Translations under genes and position numbers: made by a program
Shown: in pieces, positions 27,965 through 36,328 of the stretch
How the letters are laid out: each line of letters opens with the position of its first letter
Numbering within the stretch: the first letter of the stretch is position 1
The notes under the pieces: generated by a model
Told to the model about the DNA's origin: nothing
The model's database searches: none
Seen by the model: the letters and a program-made list of their open reading frames with translations, nothing else
Source of the DNA: Caballeronia catudaia
Lineage (GTDB): Bacteria; Pseudomonadota; Gammaproteobacteria; Burkholderiales; Burkholderiaceae
Reading direction: 5' to 3'
Assembly (NCBI RefSeq): GCF_001544755.2
Contig: NZ_FCOF02000027.1
Coordinates: forward strand, 16,200-80,199
Length of the DNA stretch: 64,000 nt

Positions 27965-27990
27965 AGGCATCGCCCCCGTGTGTTGTGACG

Positions 27991-28019
27991 CGGCCTCTTT
28001 CCGAAGCGGAAAGAGGCCG
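27991..28019 (+). other. Perfect hairpin between aceE and aceF
   Basis: CGGCCTCTTTCCG and CGGAAAGAGGCCG pair over 13 bp with a 3-base loop AAG, in the 79-base aceE-aceF gap and 12 bases before the aceF Shine-Dalgarno AGGAGA. No T run follows, so it is more likely an mRNA stability or processing element than a terminator. Confidence 0.75.
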
Positions 28020-28043
28020 TGTGCAACCCAGGAGACACTAATA

Positions 28044-29669
28044 ATGAGTCAAGCGATCGAAGTCAAAGTGCCGGACATCGGCGATTACAAGGACGTCCCC
28101 GTGATCGAAGTGCTGGTCAAGGTGGGCGACACGGTGGAGCCCGAGCAGTCGCTCGTCACGCTCGAATCCGACAAAGCCACGATGGACGTGCCGAGCTCGG
28201 CAGCGGGCGTCGTGAAGGAAATCAAGGTCAAGGTGGGCGATAGCGTGTCGGAAGGCTCGCTCATCGTCGTGCTGGAAGGCGGCGCTGCTGCTGCGCCGGC
28301 TCCGGCTGCCGCGCCCGCACCGGCGCCGGCCGCTGCACCCGCGCCTGCCGCTGCAGCCGGTGGCGGTTCCGTCGACGTGAAGGTGCCGGACATCGGCGAC
28401 TTCAAGGACATTCCGGTCATCGAGATCGCCGTGAAAGTGGGCGACAAGGTCGAGAAGGAACAGTCGCTCGTCACACTCGAATCCGACAAGGCGACGATGG
28501 ACGTTCCTTCGCCCGCCGCCGGCACCGTGAAGGAACTGAAGGTCAAGATCGGCGACACGGTCTCCGAAGGCTCGCTGATTCTCGTGCTGGAAGGCGGCGA
28601 GGGTGGCGCCGCTCCGGCTCCGTCGCCCTCACCGGCCGCGCAGAAGGAAGTGCCGCCGGATGCGCCCGCGAAACCGGCTCCGCAGAAGGAAGCGCCGTCC
28701 GCGCTCGCGCAGGCGCCCGTGATGCCCGCCGGCGACGGCACGCGCACGTCGAGCCATGCGTCGCCGTCGGTGCGCAAGTTCGCGCGTGAGCTCGGCGTCG
28801 ATGTGTCGCGCGTGCGCGGCACCGGTCCGAAGAACCGCATCACGCAAGGCGACATCACCGCGTTCGTGAAGGGCGTCATGTCGGGTCAGGGCGCGGCGCC
28901 TGCCGCGGCGGCTCCCGCCGGCGGTGGCGGCGGCGAGCTGGGTCTCCTGCCGTGGCCGAAGATCGACTTCACGAAGTTCGGTCCGGTCGATCCGAAGCCG
29001 CTGTCGCGCATCAAGAAGATCTCGGGCGCGAACCTGCATCGCAACTGGGTGATGATCCCGCACGTCACGAACAACGACGAAGCCGACATCACCGAGCTCG
29101 AAGAACTGCGCGTGAAGCTCAACAAGGAGCACGAGAAGGCGGGCGTGAAGTTCACGATGCTCGCGTTCGTCATCAAGGCCGTGGTCTCGGCGCTCAAGAA
29201 GTTCCCGGACTTCAATGCGAGCCTGGACGGCGACAACCTCGTCTTCAAGAAGTACTACCACGTCGGTTTCGCGGCCGATACGCCGAACGGCCTCGTCGTT
29301 CCGGTGATCCGCGACGCCGACAAGAAGGGCCTCGTCGATATCGCCAAGGAAATGGCGGAACTGTCGAAGCTCGCACGCGACGGCAAGTTGAAGCCCGATC
29401 AGATGCAGGGCGGCTGCTTCTCGATCTCGTCGCTGGGCGGCATCGGCGGAACGCACTTCACGCCGATCATCAACGCGCCCGAAGTCGCGATCCTCGGCCT
29501 GTCGCGCGGTTATCAGAAGCCCGTGTGGGACGGCAAGCAGTTCCTGCCGCGCCTCACGCTGCCGATGTCGCTGTCGTATGACCATCGCGTCATCGACGGT
29601 GCGGCCGCTGCCCGCTTCAACGCGTATCTGTCGGCGATTCTGGCGGATTTCCGTCGCGTCATTCTTTGA
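28044..29669 (+). CDS. aceF: Pyruvate dehydrogenase E2, dihydrolipoamide acetyltransferase
   Basis: A 541-residue E2 core subunit that transfers acetyl groups from lipoyl-lysine to CoA. There are two lipoyl domains, with DKATMD lysines at Lys44 and Lys149, each followed by an Ala/Pro-rich swinging linker. A peripheral-subunit-binding domain (about 245-285: SPSVRKFARELGVDVSRVRGTG) precedes the catalytic domain, ending with SYDHRVIDG where His514 is catalytic. The start at 28044 follows AGGAGACACTAATA. It is the second gene of the PDH operon. Confidence 0.97.
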   Translation: MSQAIEVKVPDIGDYKDVPVIEVLVKVGDTVEPEQSLVTLESDKATMDVPSSAAGVVKEIKVKVGDSVSEGSLIVVLEGGAAAAPAPAAAPAPAPAAAPAPAAAAGGGSVDVKVPDIGDFKDIPVIEIAVKVGDKVEKEQSLVTLESDKATMDVPSPAAGTVKELKVKIGDTVSEGSLILVLEGGEGGAAPAPSPSPAAQKEVPPDAPAKPAPQKEAPSALAQAPVMPAGDGTRTSSHASPSVRKFARELGVDVSRVRGTGPKNRITQGDITAFVKGVMSGQGAAPAAAAPAGGGGGELGLLPWPKIDFTKFGPVDPKPLSRIKKISGANLHRNWVMIPHVTNNDEADITELEELRVKLNKEHEKAGVKFTMLAFVIKAVVSALKKFPDFNASLDGDNLVFKKYYHVGFAADTPNGLVVPVIRDADKKGLVDIAKEMAELSKLARDGKLKPDQMQGGCFSISSLGGIGGTHFTPIINAPEVAILGLSRGYQKPVWDGKQFLPRLTLPMSLSYDHRVIDGAAAARFNAYLSAILADFRRVIL

Positions 29670-29690
29670 TCTTCTGATCCGGCCGACGGC

Positions 29691-29718
29691 GGAACCTCGG
29701 GCGCAAGCCTGAGGTTCC
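29691..29718 (+). other. GNRA-loop hairpin between aceF and lpdA
   Basis: GGAACCTCGGGC and GCCTGAGGTTCC form a 12-bp stem with one G-U pair closed by a GCAA tetraloop, in the 74-base aceF-lpdA gap. No T run follows. It mirrors the hairpin in the aceE-aceF gap. Confidence 0.75.
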
Positions 29719-29743
29719 ATCCGCACATCTCTTAGGGGACAAC

Positions 29744-31795
29744 ATGAGTCTCGTCGAACTAAAAGTACCCGACATCGGCGACTTCTCCGATGTCGATGTC
29801 ATCGAAGTCAATATCAAGCCCGGCGACGCCATCGAAAAGGAACAGGGCGTCATCACGCTCGAAACCGACAAGGCCACGATGGAAGTGCCCGCCGATGTCG
29901 CGGGCACGATCAAGGAAGTGAAGGTCAAGCAGGGCGACAAGGTCTCGCAGGGCTCGGTTATCGCCATGATCGAAACCGCGGGGGCCGCTGCTGCTCCGTC
30001 GCCCGCGCCGGCCGCTGCGCCCGCGCCGGCTGCTGCTGCACCGGCTTCGGGCGGTGGCGTGCAGGACGTGAAGGTCCCGGATATCGGCGACTTCAAGGAC
30101 ATTCCGGTCATCGAAATCCACGTCAAGCCGGGCGATACGGTCGAGAAGGAGCAGTCGCTCGTCACGCTCGAATCCGACAAGGCGACGATGGACGTGCCGT
30201 CGCCCGCGGCGGGCACGGTGAGGGAACTGAAGGTCAAGGTCGGCGACAACGTGTCGGAAGGCACGCTGATCCTGACGCTCGAAGGCGGTGCTGCCGCCGC
30301 TGCGCCTGCGGCTCAGAAAGCGGCTCCGTCGCCTGCCGCAGCCCCGACGCCCGCGCCGCAAGCGGGCAGCTATTCCGGCGCGGCGGACGTCGAATGCGAC
30401 ATGCTCGTGATCGGCGCCGGCCCCGGCGGTTACTCGGCGGCGTTCCGTTCCGCCGACCTCGGCATGAAGACCGTGCTCGTCGAGCGTTATTCGACGCTCG
30501 GCGGCGTGTGTCTGAACGTCGGCTGCATTCCGTCGAAGGCGCTGCTGCACACCGCGCTCGTCATGGATGAAACGAAGGAACTGGCCGCGCACGGCATCAG
30601 CTTCGGCGAGCCGAAGATCGATCTCGACAAACTGCGCGGATTCAAGGAAGGCGTCGTCAAGAAGCTGACCGGCGGTCTCGCGGGCATGGCGAAGGCGCGT
30701 AAGGTGACGGTGGTGACGGGCGTCGGCAGCTTCGTCGATCCGTATCACATGGAAGTGAACGGCCCGGACGGCAAGAAGGTCGTGAAGTTCAAGCAGGCGA
30801 TCATCGCGGCGGGCTCGCAGGCGGTGAAGCTGCCGTTCTTCCCGGACGATCCGCGCGTCGTCGATTCGACCGGCGCGCTCGAACTGCGTCAGATTCCGAA
30901 GCGCATGCTCGTGGTCGGCGGCGGCATCATCGGCCTGGAAATGGCGACGGTGTATTCGACGCTCGGCGCGGACATCGATGTCGTCGAAATGCTCGATGGC
31001 CTCATGCTCGGTGCGGACCGCGATCTCGTGAAGGTCTGGGAGAAGTACAACTCCAAGCGCTTCACGAACGTCATGCTGAAGACCAAGACGACCAAGGCGG
31101 AAGCGAAGGCAGACGGCATCTACGTGACGTTCGAAGGCGAGAAGGCGCCGGCCGAGCCGCAGCGCTACGACCTCGTGCTGCTCGCGGTCGGCCGCAGCCC
31201 GAACGGCGGGAAGGTCGGCGCGGACAAGGCGGGCGTGGCGGTGACGGATCGCGGCTTCATCGACGTCGACAAGCAGATGCGTACCAACGTGCCGCACATT
31301 TTCGCGATCGGCGATCTCGTCGGCCAGCCGATGCTCGCGCACAAGGCCGTGCACGAAGGCCACGTCGCGGCGGAAGTGGCGCACGGTGAGAAGGCGTATT
31401 TCGACGCGATGCAGATTCCGTCCGTCGCTTATACGGACCCGGAAGTGGCATGGGCCGGCAAGACGGAAGACCAGTGCAAGGCCGAAGGCATCAAGTTCGG
31501 CAAGGCAGTGTTTCCCTGGGCCGCGTCGGGCCGCGCGATCGCCAATGGCCGCGACGAAGGCTTCACCAAGCTCATTTTCGATGAAGAGACGCATCGCGTG
31601 ATCGGCGGCGGCATTGTCGGTCTGAATGCGGGCGATCTGATCAGCGAAGTATGTCTCGCGATCGAGATGGGCGCGGATGCGACCGACATCGGCAAGACGA
31701 TCCACCCGCACCCGACGCTCGGTGAATCGGTCGGCATGGCCGCCGAGTTGTACGAAGGCGTTTGCACGGACTTGCCGCCGCAGCGCAAGAAGTAA
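29744..31795 (+). CDS. lpdA: Dihydrolipoamide dehydrogenase (E3) with two lipoyl domains
   Basis: A 683-residue E3 that reoxidises dihydrolipoamide with FAD and NAD+. Two full lipoyl domains precede the enzyme: DKATME with Lys43 and DKATMD with Lys146, followed by an Ala/Pro linker to about 215. The flavoprotein part starts MLVIGAGPGGYSAA and has the redox disulfide GGVCLNVGCIPSK, an NAD-site GGGIIGLEM and the C-terminal HPHPTLGE motif with the catalytic His. Typical free E3 is about 470 residues, and single-lipoyl versions about 590. The second lipoyl domain is almost identical to domain 2 of aceF. The Shine-Dalgarno is AGGGGA. Confidence 0.96.
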   Translation: MSLVELKVPDIGDFSDVDVIEVNIKPGDAIEKEQGVITLETDKATMEVPADVAGTIKEVKVKQGDKVSQGSVIAMIETAGAAAAPSPAPAAAPAPAAAAPASGGGVQDVKVPDIGDFKDIPVIEIHVKPGDTVEKEQSLVTLESDKATMDVPSPAAGTVRELKVKVGDNVSEGTLILTLEGGAAAAAPAAQKAAPSPAAAPTPAPQAGSYSGAADVECDMLVIGAGPGGYSAAFRSADLGMKTVLVERYSTLGGVCLNVGCIPSKALLHTALVMDETKELAAHGISFGEPKIDLDKLRGFKEGVVKKLTGGLAGMAKARKVTVVTGVGSFVDPYHMEVNGPDGKKVVKFKQAIIAAGSQAVKLPFFPDDPRVVDSTGALELRQIPKRMLVVGGGIIGLEMATVYSTLGADIDVVEMLDGLMLGADRDLVKVWEKYNSKRFTNVMLKTKTTKAEAKADGIYVTFEGEKAPAEPQRYDLVLLAVGRSPNGGKVGADKAGVAVTDRGFIDVDKQMRTNVPHIFAIGDLVGQPMLAHKAVHEGHVAAEVAHGEKAYFDAMQIPSVAYTDPEVAWAGKTEDQCKAEGIKFGKAVFPWAASGRAIANGRDEGFTKLIFDEETHRVIGGGIVGLNAGDLISEVCLAIEMGADATDIGKTIHPHPTLGESVGMAAELYEGVCTDLPPQRKK

Positions 31796-31817
31796 GTTTC
31801 CTGTTGGCTGAAAGCGC

Positions 31818-31853
31818 AAAAGGCGCGCTCCTTCACGGGAGCGCGCCTTTTTT
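31818..31853 (+). terminator. Rho-independent terminator after lpdA
   Basis: AAAGGCGCGCTCC/GGAGCGCGCCTTT (31819-31831 and 31838-31850) with a 6-base loop and a T run to 31853. It ends the PDH operon. Confidence 0.92.
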
Positions 31854-31893
31854 ATTCGCGCTTATTCGCGCGGCGGACGGCGGACGCAGACGC

Positions 31894-31923
31894 AAAAAAC
31901 CCGGCGCAATGGCCGGGTTTTTC
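31894..31923. terminator. Bidirectional terminator between lpdA and phaP
   Basis: AAAAACCCGGC and GCCGGGTTTTT pair around a short loop, with A on one side and T on the other. It serves phaP on the minus strand and backs up the lpdA terminator. Confidence 0.85.
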
Positions 31924-31966
31924 GTGATGCGTGCTGCACTACACCGGGCGGAACCCGGCAGCAAAC

Positions 31967-32542
31967 TTAGGCAACCGACTTCTTCGCGACGCGCGAAGCT
32001 TGTTCCGTAGCCTGCGTAGCAGCCTTCGTCGCAGCCGTAGCGGCAGCGTTGAAGTTGCTTTCAGCGATTTCGACAGCTTGCTTCGTTGCCTTGTGAACCG
32101 TTTCGTACGTCGTGTTGGCGGCGGTGATGGCCGACTTCATCACGGCGACAGCGGTTTCCGAACCGGCCGGTGCGTTCTTCGCGACGTTGTCGACGAGCGT
32201 TTGCACCTTGCGGTTTTGCTCTTCGTACTGAGCTTCCGCGACGCGGGCGAATTCAGCTTGCGTAGCCGATGCGATTTCATACAGGTGACGGCCATACGAC
32301 AGCACCTTTTCCGCGACCGGCTGGGTCAGGCTGGCTTGCAGCGCGAGCAGTTCTTGTGCGTCCTTCACCGACAGCGCGCGCTGGGCGTTTTCCTGGCTTT
32401 CGGCCAGCGTGGACTTCACGACTTGCAGGTTCAGTTCGACGAGCTTTTCAACGCCTTCGAACGCCTTGTTCGTGAGGCCGAACAGCGTGTCGAAGTTGGC
32501 TTTTTGTGCAGCGGCGATTTGCTCGGGGGTCAACAGCGTCAT
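31967..32542 (-). CDS. phaP: PHB granule-associated phasin
   Basis: A 191-residue amphipathic, Ala- and Gln-rich helical protein. It begins MTLLTPEQIAAAQKANFDTL, the hallmark of beta-proteobacterial PhaP, and ends in an Ala/Lys/Thr-rich tail like histone H1. Phasins coat polyhydroxybutyrate granules and control their number and size. AGGAG lies 7 bases before the ATG. A near-consensus promoter and a palindrome lie upstream (see 32657-32706). Neighbouring PDH supplies the acetyl-CoA from which PHB is made. Confidence 0.95.
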   Translation of the reverse strand: MTLLTPEQIAAAQKANFDTLFGLTNKAFEGVEKLVELNLQVVKSTLAESQENAQRALSVKDAQELLALQASLTQPVAEKVLSYGRHLYEIASATQAEFARVAEAQYEEQNRKVQTLVDNVAKNAPAGSETAVAVMKSAITAANTTYETVHKATKQAVEIAESNFNAAATAATKAATQATEQASRVAKKSVA

Positions 32543-32656
32543 CTCAGGCTCCTGATGGCCGACCCATCAAAACGCGGGTCGTGGTTTGGGTAGATCCGGC
32601 GCGGCGAACGTGCCGGCTAGGTGCAACTGCGATTGGTGCGTCGCAACATGAAGGCC

Positions 32657-32684
32657 ATTTTAGAGATATTCCTATGGTTGTCAA
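32657..32684 (-). promoter_or_regulatory. phaP promoter (sigma-70)
   Basis: Reading the minus strand: TTGACA (32684-32679), a 16-base spacer and TAAAAT (32662-32657). The expected start of transcription is near 32650, giving a leader of about 108 bases before phaP. Confidence 0.7.
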
Positions 32685-32691
32685 GCATTTT

Positions 32692-32706
32692 TTGTGCGCC
32701 GCACAA
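32692..32706. promoter_or_regulatory. Palindromic operator candidate at phaP
   Basis: TTGTGC-GCC-GCACAA, a perfect 6-bp inverted repeat with a 3-base centre, lying 7 bases upstream of the phaP -35 box. By position it could be the PhaR repressor site that controls phasin genes; PhaR itself is not in the window, so the regulator is inferred. Confidence 0.5.
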
Positions 32707-33240
32707 TGAGGAAAAACGCTTGTTAAACAACGGCTTACTTTTGAAGCAACGAGCTGAAATTCGTGCGGGGAAACCCTATGTACCGACGCCGGGTGGGTCG
32801 CCCCGAATGCGATGCATCGTTCAATGAGAGCACGGCTCGATGAACCTTTGATGTTGCGCGCACGAACTGGGCTATTTTTGCCGCGACGCAACTCGGACTT
32901 CGTCTTATGGCTGTCTTATTTTTTAAGACGTTGCCGTACACCAAAATGTGGCAGAAACGTTAACATTTCGGCTGCCGATCCAAACTGAACCAAGCGGGCG
33001 CCGGAAAGACCGATCCCCTCGATTCGAAACGCTGCGTGTTGTCCGAACTGATACCCCAGTCTGTCTAAAGTTTTGGAAAGTTTTGCCGATAGTGCGTTTT
33101 GTCGTCGGGCAGAAGAGCACGCTGTCGGCAGCACTGTTTCCCCGGAACGATCGTTTTTTCCGATCGTGGCGTGTTGTCGATCAGTAATAAGCATGCAGGG
33201 CTTATAACTCGGTTTAACGAGTGCCCATAAGTACTTAATA
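32707..33240. other. Non-coding gap between phaP and pbpG
   Basis: About 530 bases without a credible gene, AT-richer than its surroundings. It holds two hairpins: GTCTTA/TAAGAC at 32913-32929 with a T5 loop, and ACGATCG/CGATCGT at 33146-33166 with a 7-base T-rich loop. Short frames here lack ribosome sites and family resemblance. Confidence 0.6.
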
Positions 33241-33269
33241 TTGCTTAAATTTCGTAGCTTCACTACACT
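33241..33269 (+). promoter_or_regulatory. pbpG promoter candidate
   Basis: TTGCTT (33241-33246), a 17-base spacer and TACACT (33264-33269), placing transcription start near 33276, 28 bases before the ATG. Confidence 0.55.
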
Positions 33270-33303
33270 TGGCGGTACTCTCCAGCCGCCCAACAGAACA
33301 CTA

Positions 33304-34497
33304 ATGAAAACCGAAATGTTTTCGTCGTTGAAGGTGGTGCACGGCGTGGCGATGCGCTCCGCATTGTCCCTCGCCGTCTCCATCGCAGTCGCGACGTCCT
33401 TCGCAGCGGTTCCGGCTGAAGCCCTCGCGAAGACCTCAACCGCCACCGCAAGCAAGACCACGAAGAAGTCCGCCCAAGCCACGGCCAACGCTGAAAAGCC
33501 GGCGCGCGTGGCAAAAACCTCGCTCAGGGCACCGAAGCCGGCGAAGGCCGCAAAAGTCGCCGCCGATGACGGCGACGACGCGCCCCGCGCCTCGAAGAAG
33601 CATCGCGTGAGCTATCGCATGGATCGTTCGCGCCGCGGCGCGGTGCACGCGGTCGCGTTCCAGCCGCGCGCCACGTCCGCTGGTCAGGCGTTCGGCCTGC
33701 ATGACACGCCCGACAGCCTCGCGCTGCGCTCGAGCGTTGCCTATGTCGTCGACCAGAACACGTCTGAGACGCTCTTCGACAAGAACTCGCGCGCCGTCGT
33801 GCCGATCGCGTCGATCACCAAGCTGATGACGGCGATGGTCGTGCTCGATTCGCACATGCCGCTCACCGACGAGCTTGCCGTCACCGACGAAGACCGCGAC
33901 TACGAGAAGTTCACCGGCTCGCGCCTCGCGGTCGGCTCGGAGCTCAATCGCGAAGACATGCTGCACATCGCGCTGATGGCATCCGAGAATCGCGCGGCGG
34001 CGGCACTCTCGCGCTATTACCCCGGCGGCCGTCCGGCCTTCATTGCCGCGATGAACGCGAAGGCGAAGTCGCTCGGGATGACCGACACGCACTTCGAGAA
34101 TTCCACGGGTCTCACGAGCCAGAACGTATCGAGCGCGCGTGATCTCGTGAAGATGGTGAACGCGGCGTATCAATATCCGCTGATTCGCAAGTTCTCCACC
34201 GACCGCAGCTACGACGTCTTCACAGGCAAGCGCAATCTCGCGTACAACAGCACGAACGCGCTGATTCGCAATGCGTCGTGGGATATCGGCTTGCAGAAGA
34301 CCGGCTTCATCAACGAAGCGGGCGAGTGCCTGGTGATGCAGGCGAACGTGAACGGCCGCCCGGTCGTGATCGTGCTGCTCGACTCGTATGGCAAGTACTC
34401 GCGCTTCGCTGATGCGGGCCGCCTGCGTTCGTATCTCGATACGCTCGGCGAGCCGCACATCATGAGCGCCGACATGAGCAGCGGCGCGAATCCTTGA
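33304..34497 (+). CDS. pbpG: D-alanyl-D-alanine endopeptidase (PBP7/8 type)
   Basis: A 397-residue low-molecular-weight penicillin-binding protein of the S11 family. It has an N-terminal signal region (ALSLAVSIAVATSFAAVPAEA), a Lys/Ala-rich linker to about 130, then the catalytic domain with SITK (Ser170), SEN (Ser227) and KTG (Lys332). It cleaves cross-bridges in peptidoglycan in the periplasm. The Ala/Lys linker is longer than in E. coli PBP7 (310 residues). The start at 33304 gives the signal peptide; ribosome site is weak. Confidence 0.92.
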   Translation: MKTEMFSSLKVVHGVAMRSALSLAVSIAVATSFAAVPAEALAKTSTATASKTTKKSAQATANAEKPARVAKTSLRAPKPAKAAKVAADDGDDAPRASKKHRVSYRMDRSRRGAVHAVAFQPRATSAGQAFGLHDTPDSLALRSSVAYVVDQNTSETLFDKNSRAVVPIASITKLMTAMVVLDSHMPLTDELAVTDEDRDYEKFTGSRLAVGSELNREDMLHIALMASENRAAAALSRYYPGGRPAFIAAMNAKAKSLGMTDTHFENSTGLTSQNVSSARDLVKMVNAAYQYPLIRKFSTDRSYDVFTGKRNLAYNSTNALIRNASWDIGLQKTGFINEAGECLVMQANVNGRPVVIVLLDSYGKYSRFADAGRLRSYLDTLGEPHIMSADMSSGANP

Positions 34498-34524
34498 GCG
34501 CCGGTTTTACGCTGACGTAAAAGC

Positions 34525-34563
34525 AAACGGGATTCGTCGAAAGACGAATCCCGTTTCTTTTTG
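34525..34563. terminator. Terminator between pbpG and the IclR gene
   Basis: AAACGGGATTCGTC/GACGAATCCCGTTT, a 14-bp perfect stem with GAAA tetraloop (34525-34556), then CTTTTT. Serves the convergent genes on both sides. Confidence 0.92.
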
Positions 34564-34574
34564 TGCGTCGCGGG

Positions 34575-35390
34575 TCAGCGATGCGCGTGTTGAGCCTGCT
34601 GCGCTTCCACTGCCGCTTCTTCCGGGCGATAGCCCAGCGAGCGTGAGATTTCGAGCGCGGTATGGCTGAGTTGCTTGAGCCACGCGTCCTGCAGACGATC
34701 GGCGGGCGCGGAGAGCGACAGGCCGGCGACGAGCCGCCCGGTGTCGTCGTAGATGCCGGCCGCGATGCAGCGCACGCCCAATTCCAGCTCTTCGTTGTCG
34801 CGCGCGCACGCTTGCTGGCGCACGTGCGAGAGTTCGCGTTCGAGCTTCGCGAGATCGGTGATGCTGTTCTGCGTGTGACCCGACAGGCCGGTGCGCATCG
34901 CGTAGGCGCGCACGCGCGAGGCTTCGTCGGCGGCAAGGAAGAGCTTGCCGACCGAGGTCAGATGCAAGGGCGCCCGCCCGCCGATCGCCCGCACGACCTG
35001 CATGCCCGAACGCTCGGAATAGGCGCGCTCGATATAGACGATCTCATCGCCCTGACGGACGGACAGATTGACGGTTTGCCCGGTCTGCCGATGCAGTTCG
35101 CGCATTGGCGGCATCGCGGCTTCGCGCACCGAGAGTCGCGCTTTCACAAGATTGCCGAGTTCCAGCAGCCGCATGCCGAGCCGGTACGTACCGGGATCGG
35201 ACCGGTCCACGAGCCGGCACAGCACCATGTCGTTCAAAATGCGATGCGCGGTGGACGGGTGCAGGTCGGTGTTCTGCGCGAGTTCTTTCAGGCTGACGGG
35301 ATCAGTGTGGCCGGCGAGGGCGTCGAGAAGACGCATCATTCGCTCGATCACCTGAATGGAGGTCTTGGATTCCGGGTTCGTATCGCTCAT
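34575..35390 (-). CDS. IclR family transcriptional regulator
   Basis: A 271-residue regulator with an N-terminal winged helix (SIQVIERMMRLLDALAGH, VSLKELAQNTDLHPSTAHRIL) and a C-terminal IclR effector domain (GMRLLELGNLV, LHLTSVGKLFLA, CIAAGIYDDTGRLVAGLSLS). It is divergent from lutA with 192 bases between, so it likely controls lactate utilisation, although lactate operons elsewhere often use GntR-type LldR. Its ligand is not evident from the sequence. Confidence 0.92.
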   Translation of the reverse strand: MSDTNPESKTSIQVIERMMRLLDALAGHTDPVSLKELAQNTDLHPSTAHRILNDMVLCRLVDRSDPGTYRLGMRLLELGNLVKARLSVREAAMPPMRELHRQTGQTVNLSVRQGDEIVYIERAYSERSGMQVVRAIGGRAPLHLTSVGKLFLAADEASRVRAYAMRTGLSGHTQNSITDLAKLERELSHVRQQACARDNEELELGVRCIAAGIYDDTGRLVAGLSLSAPADRLQDAWLKQLSHTALEISRSLGYRPEEAAVEAQQAQHAHR

Positions 35391-35582
35391 CGTGAAAAAT
35401 CGGTTGATGCGTCAAACAGCGGAACCGCAATTGTATCTCATAATGTGAAAAAAGCGAACGCTGCCAAGAAACACTGATCGCGTTGAGGACACGCGTCGCT
35501 GCCGCGAACGCCGCCGCGCGGAACTTTCGCGGATAATCGGCGTGCGTTCAGATCACTTCTACAAAACAGGAAAACGCCCCCA

Positions 35583-36317
35583 ATGCGAGTCGGACTTTTC
35601 GTGACGTGTCTCATCGACATGATGCGTCCTGAAATCGGCTTCTCGGTCATCAAGCTGATCGAGCGCGCGGGTTTCGAAGTCATCGTGCCGCCGTCGCAGA
35701 CGTGCTGCGGCCAGCCCGCCTACAACTCCGGCGACCGGCCGCTCGCCCGTGATCTCGCCGAGAAAACGCTGGGCGAATTCGAGCACTTCGATTACGTAGT
35801 CGTGCCCTCGGGATCGTGCGGCGGCATGATCCGCGCGCATTACGGCGATCTCTTTCGCGACGATCCGCAACTGATGAACCGCTTCGCGCGTCTGCAGCCG
35901 CGCGTGTTCGAACTCACCGATTTCCTCGTGACCGTCGCGAAAGCGCGCATGGAGCCGGGCGCGTTCGACGGCATGGTGACGTATCACGATTCCTGCTCCG
36001 GCCTGCGCGAGCTCGGCGTCAAAGCGCAGCCGCGCGCACTGCTCGCGCAAGCGGGCGTGCCGGTGACCGAGATGGCGGGCTGCGAACATTGCTGCGGCTT
36101 CGGCGGCACGTTCGCGGTGAAGTACGGCGACATCTCGACGGCGATCGTCGACGAGAAATGCGCGAACATTAAGGCAAGCGGGGTGGATACCGTCGTGCTC
36201 GGCGATCTCGGCTGCATGCTGAACATCGAAGGGCGCCTGCGCCGCACCGGCGACACGAGCACGCGCGTGCTGCATATCGCGCAGGTGCTTGCGGGCGACG
36301 TGACCAGCAACGCCTGA
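35583..36317 (+). CDS. lutA: L-lactate utilisation protein LutA (YkgE-like, Fe-S)
   Basis: A 244-residue protein with two CCG domains: TCCGQPAYNSG plus PSGSCGGM in the first half, and HDSCSGLRELG plus CEHCCGFGGTF in the second. These cysteine motifs bind Fe-S clusters, as in GlpC and heterodisulfide reductase subunits. With LutB and LutC it oxidises L-lactate to pyruvate in the LutABC complex. It starts 192 bases from the divergent IclR gene and is followed by lutB after 11 bases. Confidence 0.92.
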   Translation: MRVGLFVTCLIDMMRPEIGFSVIKLIERAGFEVIVPPSQTCCGQPAYNSGDRPLARDLAEKTLGEFEHFDYVVVPSGSCGGMIRAHYGDLFRDDPQLMNRFARLQPRVFELTDFLVTVAKARMEPGAFDGMVTYHDSCSGLRELGVKAQPRALLAQAGVPVTEMAGCEHCCGFGGTFAVKYGDISTAIVDEKCANIKASGVDTVVLGDLGCMLNIEGRLRRTGDTSTRVLHIAQVLAGDVTSNA

Positions 36318-36328
36318 AGGAGCGACTC

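Noticed and set aside
25253..27970. A 905-codon open frame antisense to aceE, and similar long antisense frames across kdpA/kdpB, kdpD and lpdA
   Set aside because: They mirror genuine genes codon for codon, are Arg/His/Ala-rich, lack ribosome sites and family motifs. They result from high GC at third positions.
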